Source: JALZKA01 sp033856515 (GTDB lineage: Bacteria > Actinomycetota > Thermoleophilia > Solirubrobacterales > 70-9). Taken from it: a stretch of 64,000 bases of DNA. The position numbers and the translations under genes were made by a program. The stretch lies in NCBI GenBank assembly GCA_033856515.1, contig JAWVEY010000041.1, positions 1-64,000 of the forward strand. The letters are read 5' to 3'. The stretch's first letter is position 1. Each line of letters opens with the position of its first letter. Of the stretch, positions 36,268-43,576 are shown one piece after another. The notes beneath the pieces were generated by a model. That model saw nothing but the letters and a program-made list of their open reading frames with translations, did no database searches and was not told where the DNA came from.

Positions 36268-37188
36268 CTACGGCTCGCGCGTGACGTTTGCGAGGAGGCT
36301 TTCCTTGATCTCGGCGACGATCTCCAGTGCCTCGGACCACTCGCGCTGCCAGACGTTCCGGCCGTAGATCACGCCCGAGCCGCCGGCGGCCATGATGAAC
36401 CCGGTCTGCTCGAGGAGCTTCTCATCCTCGATCTTGGAGCCGCCGGACAGGACGACGAGGGAGCGGCCCGCCGATTCGACGCACTGGCGGATCGCTTCCT
36501 CCTGCGTCACGTCCATCTCGTTATAGGGAGCGGGCGTGAGCTTGTCCTTCTCGGGGTCGATCTTCGGCATGTTGAGCTTCACGATGTCCGCGCCCATCTC
36601 CATCGCCATGCGCGCCGCGTAGTCGATCGCGTAGAAGGTCGTCTGCCCGCCCTTGGCGTCGAGTGCCGAGCCGCGGGGGTAGGCCCAGATGACGAGCGGC
36701 ATGCCGAACCGGTCGCAGTCCTGGCGGACCTGGCGGAGCTGCTCGAGGTCCTGGCCCTGCGAGGGCGAGCCGACGTAGAGCGTGTAGCCGACGGCGTCCG
36801 CGCCGAGGCGCACCGCGTCCTCAACCGACGCGTTGCAGGTCGAGAGCGCGTTGTCTGACCCGGGGATATCGGTCTTGCCGTTGACCTTGAGGATGAGCGG
36901 CACCGAGCCCGCGTAGTCGGGGTAGTACTTCTCCGCCATGCCGATCTGGCAGGCGAGCGCCGAGTAGCCGGCCTCGGCGGCAAGCTTGAACTGGTACTCG
37001 GGATCCTTCGAGTCCGGGTTGGGGAAGAAGTCGCGCGGGCCGTGCTCGATTCCCTGGTCGATGGGCAGCAGCATCAGGGTTCCGTTGCCTGGCCCGAACT
37101 CGAACAGAAGGCGGCGAAGGCGCGTGCGCTTGCCGGGTGCGAGGGTGTCGAGCAGTGATTTCTGGGCATTCAAGCTTTTGACTTCCAT
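36268..37188 (-). CDS. Class I fructose-bisphosphate aldolase, DhnA/archaeal type
   Basis: This 306-residue TIM-barrel protein has GTLMLLPIDQGIEHGPRDF, AVGYTLYVGS, VIWAYPRG and the Schiff-base lysine in MGADIVKLNMP, plus VVLSGGSKI near the phosphate site. It should cleave fructose-1,6-bisphosphate in glycolysis or work in reverse for gluconeogenesis. ATG 37188 is preferred: TATGAT lies exactly 7 bases upstream (leaderless). ATG 37200 would place the -10 box inside the gene. It is divergent from the YbdK gene. Confidence 0.9.
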   Translation of the reverse strand: MEVKSLNAQKSLLDTLAPGKRTRLRRLLFEFGPGNGTLMLLPIDQGIEHGPRDFFPNPDSKDPEYQFKLAAEAGYSALACQIGMAEKYYPDYAGSVPLILKVNGKTDIPGSDNALSTCNASVEDAVRLGADAVGYTLYVGSPSQGQDLEQLRQVRQDCDRFGMPLVIWAYPRGSALDAKGGQTTFYAIDYAARMAMEMGADIVKLNMPKIDPEKDKLTPAPYNEMDVTQEEAIRQCVESAGRSLVVLSGGSKIEDEKLLEQTGFIMAAGGSGVIYGRNVWQREWSEALEIVAEIKESLLANVTREP

Positions 37189-37195
37189 GTTGGCG

Positions 37196-37201
37196 ATCAT
37201 A
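37196..37201 (-). promoter_or_regulatory. -10 box of the aldolase gene (TATGAT)
   Basis: On the minus strand TATGAT ends 7 bases before ATG 37188, a near-consensus -10 at leaderless distance. Confidence 0.55.
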
Positions 37202-37236
37202 ATGACCGCGTTGCGCCTGGAGAGAACGACTCCCGC

Positions 37237-38340
37237 ATGATCGAACACGCCTTCACCGGGCCACCCTTCACCGTCGGGATCGAGGAGGAGCTGATGCTCC
37301 TCAACCCGGACACGCTCGACCTCGCTGGCGAGATCGAGGCGATCCTCGCGGCCGTGCCGCCCGAGCACGAGGGGCAGGTGAAGCCGGAGCTCCTCACGTC
37401 TGTCCTCGAGATCGCGACGCCACCCTGCGCCGACGTCAACGAAGCGGGCGCCGAGCTTGCGGAGCTTCGCCAGATGATGGTCGAGCTCGCCGCCGAGCGA
37501 AACCTCCTGGTGGGCGCTGCGGGCACGCATCCGTTTGCTCGGTGGGAGGAGCAGGCCATCGTCGACCGCCCCCGCTACCGGGAGCTGGTGGCCGATCTGG
37601 GCTACATCGCCAGGCGCGAGCTCATCTTCGGCACGCACGTCCACGTCGCGATCGAGGGCGCCGACCGTGCCATCTACGTCGCCGACGGGATCAGGCGCTA
37701 CCTGCCGGCCCTTCTGGCGCTATCCGTGAACTCGCCGTTCTGGCGCGGTCACTCGACCGGCATGATGTCGGCGCGGACGCCCGTGTTCCGAGCCTTCCCG
37801 CGCGCAGGCATCCCGCCGCACTACGGGACCTGGGAGATCTACTCCCACCGCGTCGGCCAGATGATTCGCTCGGGTGCGATCGAGGACTACACGTACTGCT
37901 GGTGGGACGTGCGCCCCCATCCCAGGCTCGGCACTGTCGAGACCCGCATCTGCGACCAGCAGACCAGCCTGGAGGCCACGCTCGCGCTGGCAGCGCTCAC
38001 CGTTTCACTGGCGCGTCGCCTGTCGGAGCTCTATGACGCCGAGGAGCCGCTGGTGGAGTACCCGACCGAGTTGATCGACGACAACAAGGTGCGGGCCGCG
38101 ATCCGCGGCATGGACGGCGAGCTCGTCGACTTCCGCGCGGGTCATCACGTGCCCGCTACCGAGCTGGTCAAACGACTACTCGAGGAGGTGGCCAGCGACG
38201 CGAGCGAGCTCGGCTGCACAAACCATCTGGAGACGGTCTGGCAGATCCTGCGCGAGGGGACCGGTGCGCGACACCAGCTCGAGACGTGGGAGAAGACCAA
38301 GAACCTCGAGGACGTAGTCCGCGGCCTCGTGATCGCGTAG
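37237..38340 (+). CDS. Carboxylate-amine ligase, YbdK / glutamate-cysteine ligase 2 family
   Basis: This 367-residue ATP-grasp-related ligase has FTVGIEEELMLLNP, KPELLTSVLEIATPP, FGTHVHVAI, LLALSVNSPFWRG, TGMMSARTPVFRAFPRAGIP and DVRPHPRLGTVETRICDQQT. The family joins an amino-acid carboxylate to an amine; members make gamma-glutamylcysteine or unknown amides. Actinobacterial homologues (EgtA-like) feed ergothioneine, but no egt genes are here. ATG 37237 lies just after an AGAAC-type -10. Confidence 0.9.
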   Translation: MIEHAFTGPPFTVGIEEELMLLNPDTLDLAGEIEAILAAVPPEHEGQVKPELLTSVLEIATPPCADVNEAGAELAELRQMMVELAAERNLLVGAAGTHPFARWEEQAIVDRPRYRELVADLGYIARRELIFGTHVHVAIEGADRAIYVADGIRRYLPALLALSVNSPFWRGHSTGMMSARTPVFRAFPRAGIPPHYGTWEIYSHRVGQMIRSGAIEDYTYCWWDVRPHPRLGTVETRICDQQTSLEATLALAALTVSLARRLSELYDAEEPLVEYPTELIDDNKVRAAIRGMDGELVDFRAGHHVPATELVKRLLEEVASDASELGCTNHLETVWQILREGTGARHQLETWEKTKNLEDVVRGLVIA

Positions 38341-38361
38341 CCCCGCACCGCCTCGCCCCCT

Positions 38362-38367
38362 TATCCT
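38362..38367 (+). promoter_or_regulatory. -10 box TATCCT before the zinc-ribbon rhomboid-like gene
   Basis: TATCCT is 11 bases before ATG 38379 and supports that start over an upstream open frame inside the YbdK gene. Confidence 0.4.
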
Positions 38368-38378
38368 CGGTGTCGAGG

Positions 38379-39191
38379 ATGGCCGGGCCAGAACTCAGCG
38401 TTGTCTGTCGCAATTGCGGCTCCGAAGTGAGTCCGTACGTCACCGAGTGCCCCTACTGCGGCACGCGCATCAGGAAGCGGGCGCCGCGCCTCGAGCGCGA
38501 GGGCGACGAGATCAGGATCCGCGAAGGCCGGCGCGAGAAGAAGCTCCGGCGCGACGCGGAGCGCCGCGAGCGCGCCGACGAGCAGCGCGCCGGCTTCGGC
38601 CGCTCGTTGCCCCGCGGCGAAGAGCTCGCCACAAAGCCGATCGCAACGATCGTCCTGATCGCGATCCCGGCGATCGTCTACGTCCTCCTGGAGGCGGCTG
38701 TTCTCGACGCCCAGGACTTCGTGATCCTCGGACCCGTCGACTCCGAGCCATGGCGCTACCTCACAGCCCCATTCGGAATCCCCAACGCCGGCATGCTCTT
38801 CATTTGCGGCGTTGTGATTGCGGCTTGCGGCCCCGCGCTCGAGCGGAGGCTCGGTTCGATCGCCACGTTCCTTCTGGCGCTTGCCTGCGGCGCGCTTGGC
38901 ATGCTCGCCGCGGTTGGCGTCGACAAGGCGATCGGTGACGACTTCGCCGTCGCTGCCGGGCCGAACGGAATCGCGCTCGGCCTCCTTGCGGCGTATGTGG
39001 CGATCCTCGAGCCGGAGCGCCGAGCCGACCCTGACGATTCATACGACCCGATCGCGGCAGGAGTCGCAGCGGCGGTCCTCCTGGCGATGCCGATCGTCTT
39101 CGCCTTCTCCGATCCGTGGGCGGGGATCGCTGGCGGTCTGGTGGGCGGCCTCTGTGGCTATACGGCGACCCTCGCCCGGAGGCGGGCATGA
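38379..39191 (+). CDS. Zinc-ribbon fused, catalytically dead rhomboid-like membrane protein
   Basis: This is a 270-residue protein. An N-terminal zinc ribbon (CRNCG...CPYCG, residues about 11-31) is followed by a charged linker rich in Arg/Glu and then about six membrane helices with the rhomboid layout (EPWRYLTAPFGIPNAGMLF, ALERRLGSIATFLLALACGALG). The active-site motif GxSG reads GPNG (GPNGIALGLLAA) and the helix-6 histidine is absent (GIAGGLVGGLCGY), so no serine protease activity is expected. A role in binding or delivering membrane substrates is possible. Its stop overlaps the next ATG. Confidence 0.75.
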   Translation: MAGPELSVVCRNCGSEVSPYVTECPYCGTRIRKRAPRLEREGDEIRIREGRREKKLRRDAERRERADEQRAGFGRSLPRGEELATKPIATIVLIAIPAIVYVLLEAAVLDAQDFVILGPVDSEPWRYLTAPFGIPNAGMLFICGVVIAACGPALERRLGSIATFLLALACGALGMLAAVGVDKAIGDDFAVAAGPNGIALGLLAAYVAILEPERRADPDDSYDPIAAGVAAAVLLAMPIVFAFSDPWAGIAGGLVGGLCGYTATLARRRA

Positions 39192-39841
39192 GCAAGTACA
39201 CGGCGCTCGACGACGACCTCCACGCATACCTTGTCGAGCACGGGTCGCGCCAGGACGATGTGCTCGCCCGAGTGCAGGAGGAGACAGCGGCCATGGGGTC
39301 GCTCTCGGCGATGCAGATCGCGCCCGACCAAGGGGCGTTCATGGAGATCCTCACCCGCTCGATCGGCGCCCAGGAGGCGCTCGAGATCGGGACCTTCACC
39401 GGCTACTCGGCGATCTCGATCGCCCGCGGCCTCGCTCCAGCGGGGCGCCTGCTCTGCCTCGAGCTCTCGGAGGAGTTCGCCGAGACCGCCGCGGGCAACC
39501 TCGCGGCCGCCGGCGTTGCCGACCGGGTTGAGATCATCACCGGGCCAGCCGCTGAGACGCTACGAAGGCTGCCCGAGCGCGAGCACTTCGACCTCGTCTT
39601 CATCGACGCGGACAAGACCGGCTACCCGGTCTACTTCGAAGAATCGCTGAAGAGGACGCGGCCCGGCGGCCTGATCCTGCTCGACAACATGCTTCAGGAC
39701 GGGCGCGTTCTCGATCCCGATCCGGACGACGAGTCAACGAACGCGATCGTGGCGCTGAACAAGAAGCTGGCCGGCGACGAGAGGGTCGATCTTGCGATGG
39801 TCGCGATCGCTGACGGGATCACGATCGCTCGCAAGCGATGA
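39188..39841 (+). CDS. SAM-dependent O-methyltransferase, caffeoyl-CoA type
   Basis: This 217-residue class I methyltransferase has the SAM-binding EALEIGTFTGYSAISIARGL, LCLELSEEF and the divalent-metal/catalytic region FDLVFIDADKTGYPVYFE followed by GLILLDNML. These match the O-methyltransferase family of catechol and caffeoyl-CoA substrates, which in bacteria have varied catechol-like acceptors. ATG 39188 overlaps the previous stop (ATGA). Confidence 0.9.
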   Translation: MSKYTALDDDLHAYLVEHGSRQDDVLARVQEETAAMGSLSAMQIAPDQGAFMEILTRSIGAQEALEIGTFTGYSAISIARGLAPAGRLLCLELSEEFAETAAGNLAAAGVADRVEIITGPAAETLRRLPEREHFDLVFIDADKTGYPVYFEESLKRTRPGGLILLDNMLQDGRVLDPDPDDESTNAIVALNKKLAGDERVDLAMVAIADGITIARKR

Positions 39842-40620
39842 CGCTCACCCACGACGAGGTTCAGCGCCGGCAGGTCGATTTCATCCGCGGCTTCATCCAA
39901 TGGCTGGGAAGCACAAGTCCGGACTCAGCGGAATGGGAGCGGCCAGGCGTCAGCGCCGCGATCGTCCCCGCCGCGGCGGAGCGCTCGATCATGAACTCGG
40001 TCATGGCTGAGGGCGCGGAGCATCTGGCGAGCGCCTACGACGAGCTTGCCCAGACCTACCGCGACGCCGGCATCCAAGCGTGGACGGTCTGGATCCACGA
40101 AGGCGACCAAGAGGCTCAGGGGTTCCTCGAGGCAAAGGGCCACGCCTTCGATGGAGCGCCCGTCGCGATGGCGCTCGAGCTCTCGGGATGGGAGGCGGAG
40201 GACCTGGGAGACCTCGACTGGGACTCGGGCGCAACCTTCGACGAGCTTGGGCGCCTGAACGATCTGGCCTACGGGTACGAGCCGAAGACGGGAATGGCCA
40301 ATGCCATCCTGGCTCCGGCGTCCGATCTGCCCCTCCGGCTCTACCGTGCACGCTCGGAGGGCGAGGTCGCGTGCGTCCTCGGCACACTCGATGTGGAGGG
40401 CGACGCCGGGATCCTCTTCGTCGCGACGCCGCCCGAGATGCGCGGCCGCAGGCTCGCGAGCCGCCTCTTGACCGCGGCCCTGATCGAGGCGCGAGAGCGG
40501 GGGATGAGGACATCGTCACTTCAGGCCTCGGCGCTTGGCAGCCCCATCTACGAACGCCTCGGCTACAGGACGTACTTCCGCTTCCACATCCTGGAGCGGC
40601 GCTTGGATTCCCAGTCCTGA
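39838..40620 (+). CDS. GNAT family N-acetyltransferase
   Basis: This 260-residue protein has a diverged N-terminal half and a C-terminal GNAT domain with VACVLGTLDVEGDAGILFVATPPEMRG, where the RGRRLASRLL segment is the acetyl-CoA pyrophosphate loop, and SSLQASALGSPIYERLGYR, typical of the last strand and helix. The N-terminal half may be a degenerate second GNAT domain. The substrate is unknown. ATG 39838 overlaps the methyltransferase stop. Confidence 0.82.
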   Translation: MTLTHDEVQRRQVDFIRGFIQWLGSTSPDSAEWERPGVSAAIVPAAAERSIMNSVMAEGAEHLASAYDELAQTYRDAGIQAWTVWIHEGDQEAQGFLEAKGHAFDGAPVAMALELSGWEAEDLGDLDWDSGATFDELGRLNDLAYGYEPKTGMANAILAPASDLPLRLYRARSEGEVACVLGTLDVEGDAGILFVATPPEMRGRRLASRLLTAALIEARERGMRTSSLQASALGSPIYERLGYRTYFRFHILERRLDSQS

Positions 40621-40623
40621 CGC

Positions 40624-40629
40624 TAGGTT
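40624..40629 (+). promoter_or_regulatory. -10 box TAGGTT, leaderless start at GTG 40637
   Basis: TAGGTT ends 7 bases before GTG 40637, fixing the start of the small gene that follows. Confidence 0.5.
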
Positions 40630-40636
40630 TCTGCGC

Positions 40637-40969
40637 GTGGCGCAGGAGTTCTCAGAGGCAGAGCTGGACGCGGCGATCGCCGCGCTGGAGGACCCGGAGC
40701 GCTTCCGTGAGGCGGAGGCCATGGTCGGCCGGGCGGCGCCGAAGCTTGGCCGCGTGCTCGCCCAGGCGCTCGAGTCGGGAGGCTGGTTCGCCGAGTCCCA
40801 TGACGACGCGGCAGCGAACGCCTCGGCGACCGAGGACGAGGCGGAGCGCCTTGTCGCGGTCAGGACGCTCTTGGCCGAGGAGGCCCGAGTCGGCATGCTG
40901 GTTGGCGTCGCGGTTGGCTGGGCACTCGCCGATGAGTTGAAATCACAAAACGAGGAGACACCTTCATGA
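40637..40969 (+). CDS. Small helical protein upstream of the UPF0173 hydrolase
   Basis: This 110-residue protein, mostly predicted helical, has an acidic N-terminus (EFSEAELDAAIAALEDPERF), VGRAAPKLGRVLAQALESGGW and a small hydrophobic segment near the end (ARVGMLVGVAVGWALADEL). I do not recognise a family. It overlaps the next gene as ATGA, so the two are translationally coupled. GTG 40637 is set by the -10 box. Confidence 0.68.
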   Translation: MAQEFSEAELDAAIAALEDPERFREAEAMVGRAAPKLGRVLAQALESGGWFAESHDDAAANASATEDEAERLVAVRTLLAEEARVGMLVGVAVGWALADELKSQNEETPS

Positions 40970-41679
40970 AGATCAAGTTCCACGGGCAGTCGTGCTTTGA
41001 GATCAGCGACGGAGACGCGACCGTTGTCGTCGACCCCTTCCTCAAGCCCAACAACCCCGTTGCCGTGCACACCGCCGACGAGATCGAAGCGACGCACGTC
41101 CTCTTGACCCACGGTCACGCAGACCACATCGCCGACGCCGTCGGGCTCTGCAAGCGCACCGGCGCGCCCGCTGTAGCGATCGTCGAGACCGCGAACTGGC
41201 TCGGCGAGAAAGGCGTGGAGGAAACGTTCGACCCGAACCTCGGCGGCACCGTCGAGTTCGACTGGGGCTCGGTGAAGCTCGTCCAGGCTTTCCATACGAA
41301 TACGATGCCCGGCTCGGCCGATGCGCCATTCAGTGCCGATCACGGCACTCCGGTCGGCCAGGCCGCCGGGCTGATCATCTCGATCGGCGGCAAGACGATC
41401 TACCACGCCGGCGACACCTGCCTCTTCGGCGACATGGAGCTGATCGCCCGGCGCCATCCGGTTGACATCGCGATCCTTCCGATCGGCGGCCACTACACGA
41501 TGGACCGCCACGACGCGGCCTTCGCGGCCGGCCTGATCGGGGCAGCCACGGTCATCCCCTGTCACTACGACACGTTCCCGCCGATCGAGGCAGACGCCGA
41601 GGCCTTCAAGGTCGACGTCGAGGATCAGAGTTCCTCAGAGGTCGTGATCCTCGCGCCAGGTGAGGAAACGGAGCTGTAG
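40966..41679 (+). CDS. UPF0173 family metal-dependent hydrolase
   Basis: This 237-residue MBL-fold protein of the UPF0173/YtkL type has KIKFHGQSCFEI, the metal motif LLTHGHADHIAD, AGDTCLFGDM, LPIGGHYTMDRHDA and VIPCHYDTFPPI. It is near family length and all zinc ligands are present. The physiological substrate of the family is not established. ATG 40966 follows AGGAG in the preceding coding end. Confidence 0.92.
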   Translation: MKIKFHGQSCFEISDGDATVVVDPFLKPNNPVAVHTADEIEATHVLLTHGHADHIADAVGLCKRTGAPAVAIVETANWLGEKGVEETFDPNLGGTVEFDWGSVKLVQAFHTNTMPGSADAPFSADHGTPVGQAAGLIISIGGKTIYHAGDTCLFGDMELIARRHPVDIAILPIGGHYTMDRHDAAFAAGLIGAATVIPCHYDTFPPIEADAEAFKVDVEDQSSSEVVILAPGEETEL

Positions 41680-41685
41680 GGCTCA

Positions 41686-41701
41686 AGCCGGAGGTCCGGC
41701 T
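41686..41701. terminator. Hairpin between convergent genes
   Basis: AGCCGGA-GG-TCCGGCT forms a perfect 7-bp inverted repeat in the 30-base gap between the UPF0173 gene and the opposing small gene. It probably ends transcription from one or both sides, though no T-run is visible. Confidence 0.5.
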
Positions 41702-41709
41702 GTGCCTTA

Positions 41710-41907
41710 TCAGTCGTTCTGCGGACCGCGCATGAACCAAACCTTGCGGTCGTGCCAGTCGTGTGCCATGAGCGCGACGCCGGCCGCTGCGAAGAGCGTG
41801 CCCACCAAGCCGTGGTGGAGGCGCTGGGTGCCCACCCAGACGCGACGAGCCTGGTCGTCGTAGTGGACGACTCCGGCGGTGATGTGCTTGACGGTTTGCG
41901 GACTCAT
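41710..41907 (-). CDS. Small hypothetical protein with one membrane segment
   Basis: A 65-residue product from ATG 41907: SPQTVKHITAGVVHYDDQ, then RVWVGTQRLHHGLVG, a hydrophobic stretch LFAAAGVALMA, and the ending HDWHDRKVWFMRGPQND. The His- and Trp-rich content is unusual for a shadow frame, and the stop sits neatly after the hairpin of the convergent gene. ATG 41928 is an alternative start. No Shine-Dalgarno is seen. It may be a real small membrane protein, but similarity searching would be needed. Confidence 0.5.
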   Translation of the reverse strand: MSPQTVKHITAGVVHYDDQARRVWVGTQRLHHGLVGTLFAAAGVALMAHDWHDRKVWFMRGPQND

Positions 41908-41932
41908 GGTCGTGGTTTGGGTGTGCATATAT

Positions 41933-41945
41933 GGGGTGCGACCCC
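41933..41945. repeat. REP-like palindrome variant GGGGTGCGACCCC
   Basis: Five-base arms GGGGT/ACCCC around GCG, resembling the GGGGTC-N-GACCCC core. It lies just upstream of the small minus-strand gene. Confidence 0.4.
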
Positions 41946-41995
41946 TATATCGACCCGGGAGACAGCCGTCATTAGTGGAGAAACGTCCAGGTAGC

Positions 41996-42017
41996 GCCTC
42001 CTCCGATCGGAGGAGGC
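41996..42017. repeat. 22-bp perfect palindrome
   Basis: Two 11-base arms, GCCTCCTCCGA and TCGGAGGAGGC, meet without a spacer. The palindrome lies in the 299-base gap (41908-42206) that otherwise holds only promoter-like sequence. It is a candidate operator or terminator for the flanking divergent transcription units. Confidence 0.6.
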
Positions 42018-42192
42018 AGATTCCTCCCCTTTCACGCCCGATCGGTGGATGCCGAAAAGGTCTGGGTCCGCAACCATTCATGGCCTTACCCCCCTAATCC
42101 CGGACGTCTCAGCTCGAAGCCAAGGAAGGCATCGAGTTGAGGCATCCGCCCTTCTCTTCATCTCTCTGAAGTACGGTCGCCTCGTCACGGCC

Positions 42193-42198
42193 TAGAAT
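42193..42198 (+). promoter_or_regulatory. -10 box TAGAAT of the two-component operon
   Basis: TAGAAT ends 8 bases before ATG 42207 (leaderless) and 5 before GTG 42204, favouring the ATG. Confidence 0.5.
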
Positions 42199-42206
42199 CC
42201 TCCGTG

Positions 42207-42863
42207 ATGGCCACCGCAGCCCGCTCTCAGCGCGTCCGCGTCCTGGTCGCCGACGATCACCCCGTCTATCGCGAGGGCATCGTCCGTGCGGTCAAGGATC
42301 GCCCTGACCTCGAGCTCGTGGGCGAGGCCGGCGACGGCCGCGACGCGCTCGAGCAGATCAAGCTCCTGGAGCCGGACGTAGCGGTGCTCGACATCCGCAT
42401 GCCGGGCCTCGAGGGGACGCAAGTGCTCTCGGCGCTCAAGCGCGACGGCAACACCACCGAGGTGCTCTTCCTCTCGGCCTTCATGGAGGCCGAGTTGGCC
42501 TACACCACGGTCGCCGAGGGCGCGCGCGGATACCTCTCGAAGGAGTCCTCGCGTCAAGAGATCTGCGACGCGATCGTTTCGGTCTCCCGCGGCGACACCG
42601 CCCTTGCGCCCGAAGTGCAGTCTGCCCTTGCCCAGGAGATCATGGATCGCGAACGTTCGCACGGCCGGCCAGAGCTGAGCCCGCGCGAGGCGGAAATGCT
42701 GCTCTTCATCGCCGAAGGCCTCTCGGCGCCGGACATCGCGAAGCAGATCCACCTCAGTCCGACCACCGTCAAGACCCACCTCGGCACCCTTTACGAGAAG
42801 CTCGGCGTGTCCGACCGGGCCGCGGCGGTTGCCGAGGGCATGAGGCGCGGCCTCCTCGAATGA
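42207..42863 (+). CDS. NarL/FixJ-type response regulator
   Basis: This is a 218-residue two-domain regulator. The receiver domain has the acidic pair in VLVADDHPVYREGI, the phospho-acceptor Asp62 in VAVLDIRMPG, Ser in LFLSAF and Lys in GYLSKES. A LuxR-type helix-turn-helix follows: LSPREAEMLLFIAEGLSAPDIA and LSPTTVKTHLGTLYEKLGV. Phosphorylation by the adjacent histidine kinase should activate DNA binding. The target may be its own palindromic upstream region. The stop overlaps the kinase start. Confidence 0.93.
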   Translation: MATAARSQRVRVLVADDHPVYREGIVRAVKDRPDLELVGEAGDGRDALEQIKLLEPDVAVLDIRMPGLEGTQVLSALKRDGNTTEVLFLSAFMEAELAYTTVAEGARGYLSKESSRQEICDAIVSVSRGDTALAPEVQSALAQEIMDRERSHGRPELSPREAEMLLFIAEGLSAPDIAKQIHLSPTTVKTHLGTLYEKLGVSDRAAAVAEGMRRGLLE

Positions 42864-43576
42864 CTGACGCCGATCTCCGCGCGGAGATCGAGGATCTGCG
42901 GCGGCGCCTGGCCGAGGCGGAAGCCGAGCTTGAGGACCGCAAGCAGTTCGTAGCTCAGGTGATGGAGGCTGAGGATCGCGCGCGCCTTCGAATCGCGGAG
43001 CTGATCCACGATGACGCACTGCAAAGCCTTCTGGCCGCGAACCAGGACCTGATCGAGGCGGCGCCCGGCCGCGAGCAGGTGACCAGGGCGCACGAGGTCG
43101 TGAGCGGGACGATCGCTCAGCTCCGAGAGGCGATGGTGGCGCTTCACCCGGTGACCCTCCAACAAGGCGGCCTGAAGCAGGCGCTCAGCGCGGTTGCGAG
43201 GCAGGCCGAGCGCCAGAGCGTGGGTCTCGCGGTGACCGTCGAGCTGGATCCGGCGGCGCTCGGGCGGAACGACGAGCTGATCGTCGCGATCTCGCGCGAG
43301 CTCCTGTCGAACGTCGCCAGGCATTCGCATGCCAGCAACGCCAGCGTCGGCGTTCAGGCCCAGGACGGGGCTGTGGAGGTCACCGTGGCTGACGACGGGG
43401 CAGGGATGGACCCTGAGCGGCGCCGCGAAGCGCTTGCCGAAGGCCATATCGGGCTCGCCTCCGTGACCCAGCGAGTCGAGGCGAACGGCGGCGAGCTACG
43501 GCTTCAGACCACGCCCGAATCAGGCACGCAGGTCTGGGCCCGGCTGCTCGATCAAGTACCCGGCGCGCGTTCGTAG
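42860..43576 (+). CDS. Soluble HisKA_3-type sensor histidine kinase
   Basis: This 238-residue kinase has an N-terminal coiled coil (about 5-40), the dimerisation and phospho-acceptor helix RIAELIHDDALQSLL with His50, and a HATPase domain with N-box ISRELLSNVARHSHAS, VADDGAGMD and HIGLASVTQRVEANGG. It has no membrane segment and no obvious sensor domain, so the signal may come through a partner or the coiled coil. It is the cognate kinase of the preceding regulator (ATGA overlap). Its 3-prime end overlaps the opposing sigma gene by 25 bases. Confidence 0.9.
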   Translation: MTDADLRAEIEDLRRRLAEAEAELEDRKQFVAQVMEAEDRARLRIAELIHDDALQSLLAANQDLIEAAPGREQVTRAHEVVSGTIAQLREAMVALHPVTLQQGGLKQALSAVARQAERQSVGLAVTVELDPAALGRNDELIVAISRELLSNVARHSHASNASVGVQAQDGAVEVTVADDGAGMDPERRREALAEGHIGLASVTQRVEANGGELRLQTTPESGTQVWARLLDQVPGARS

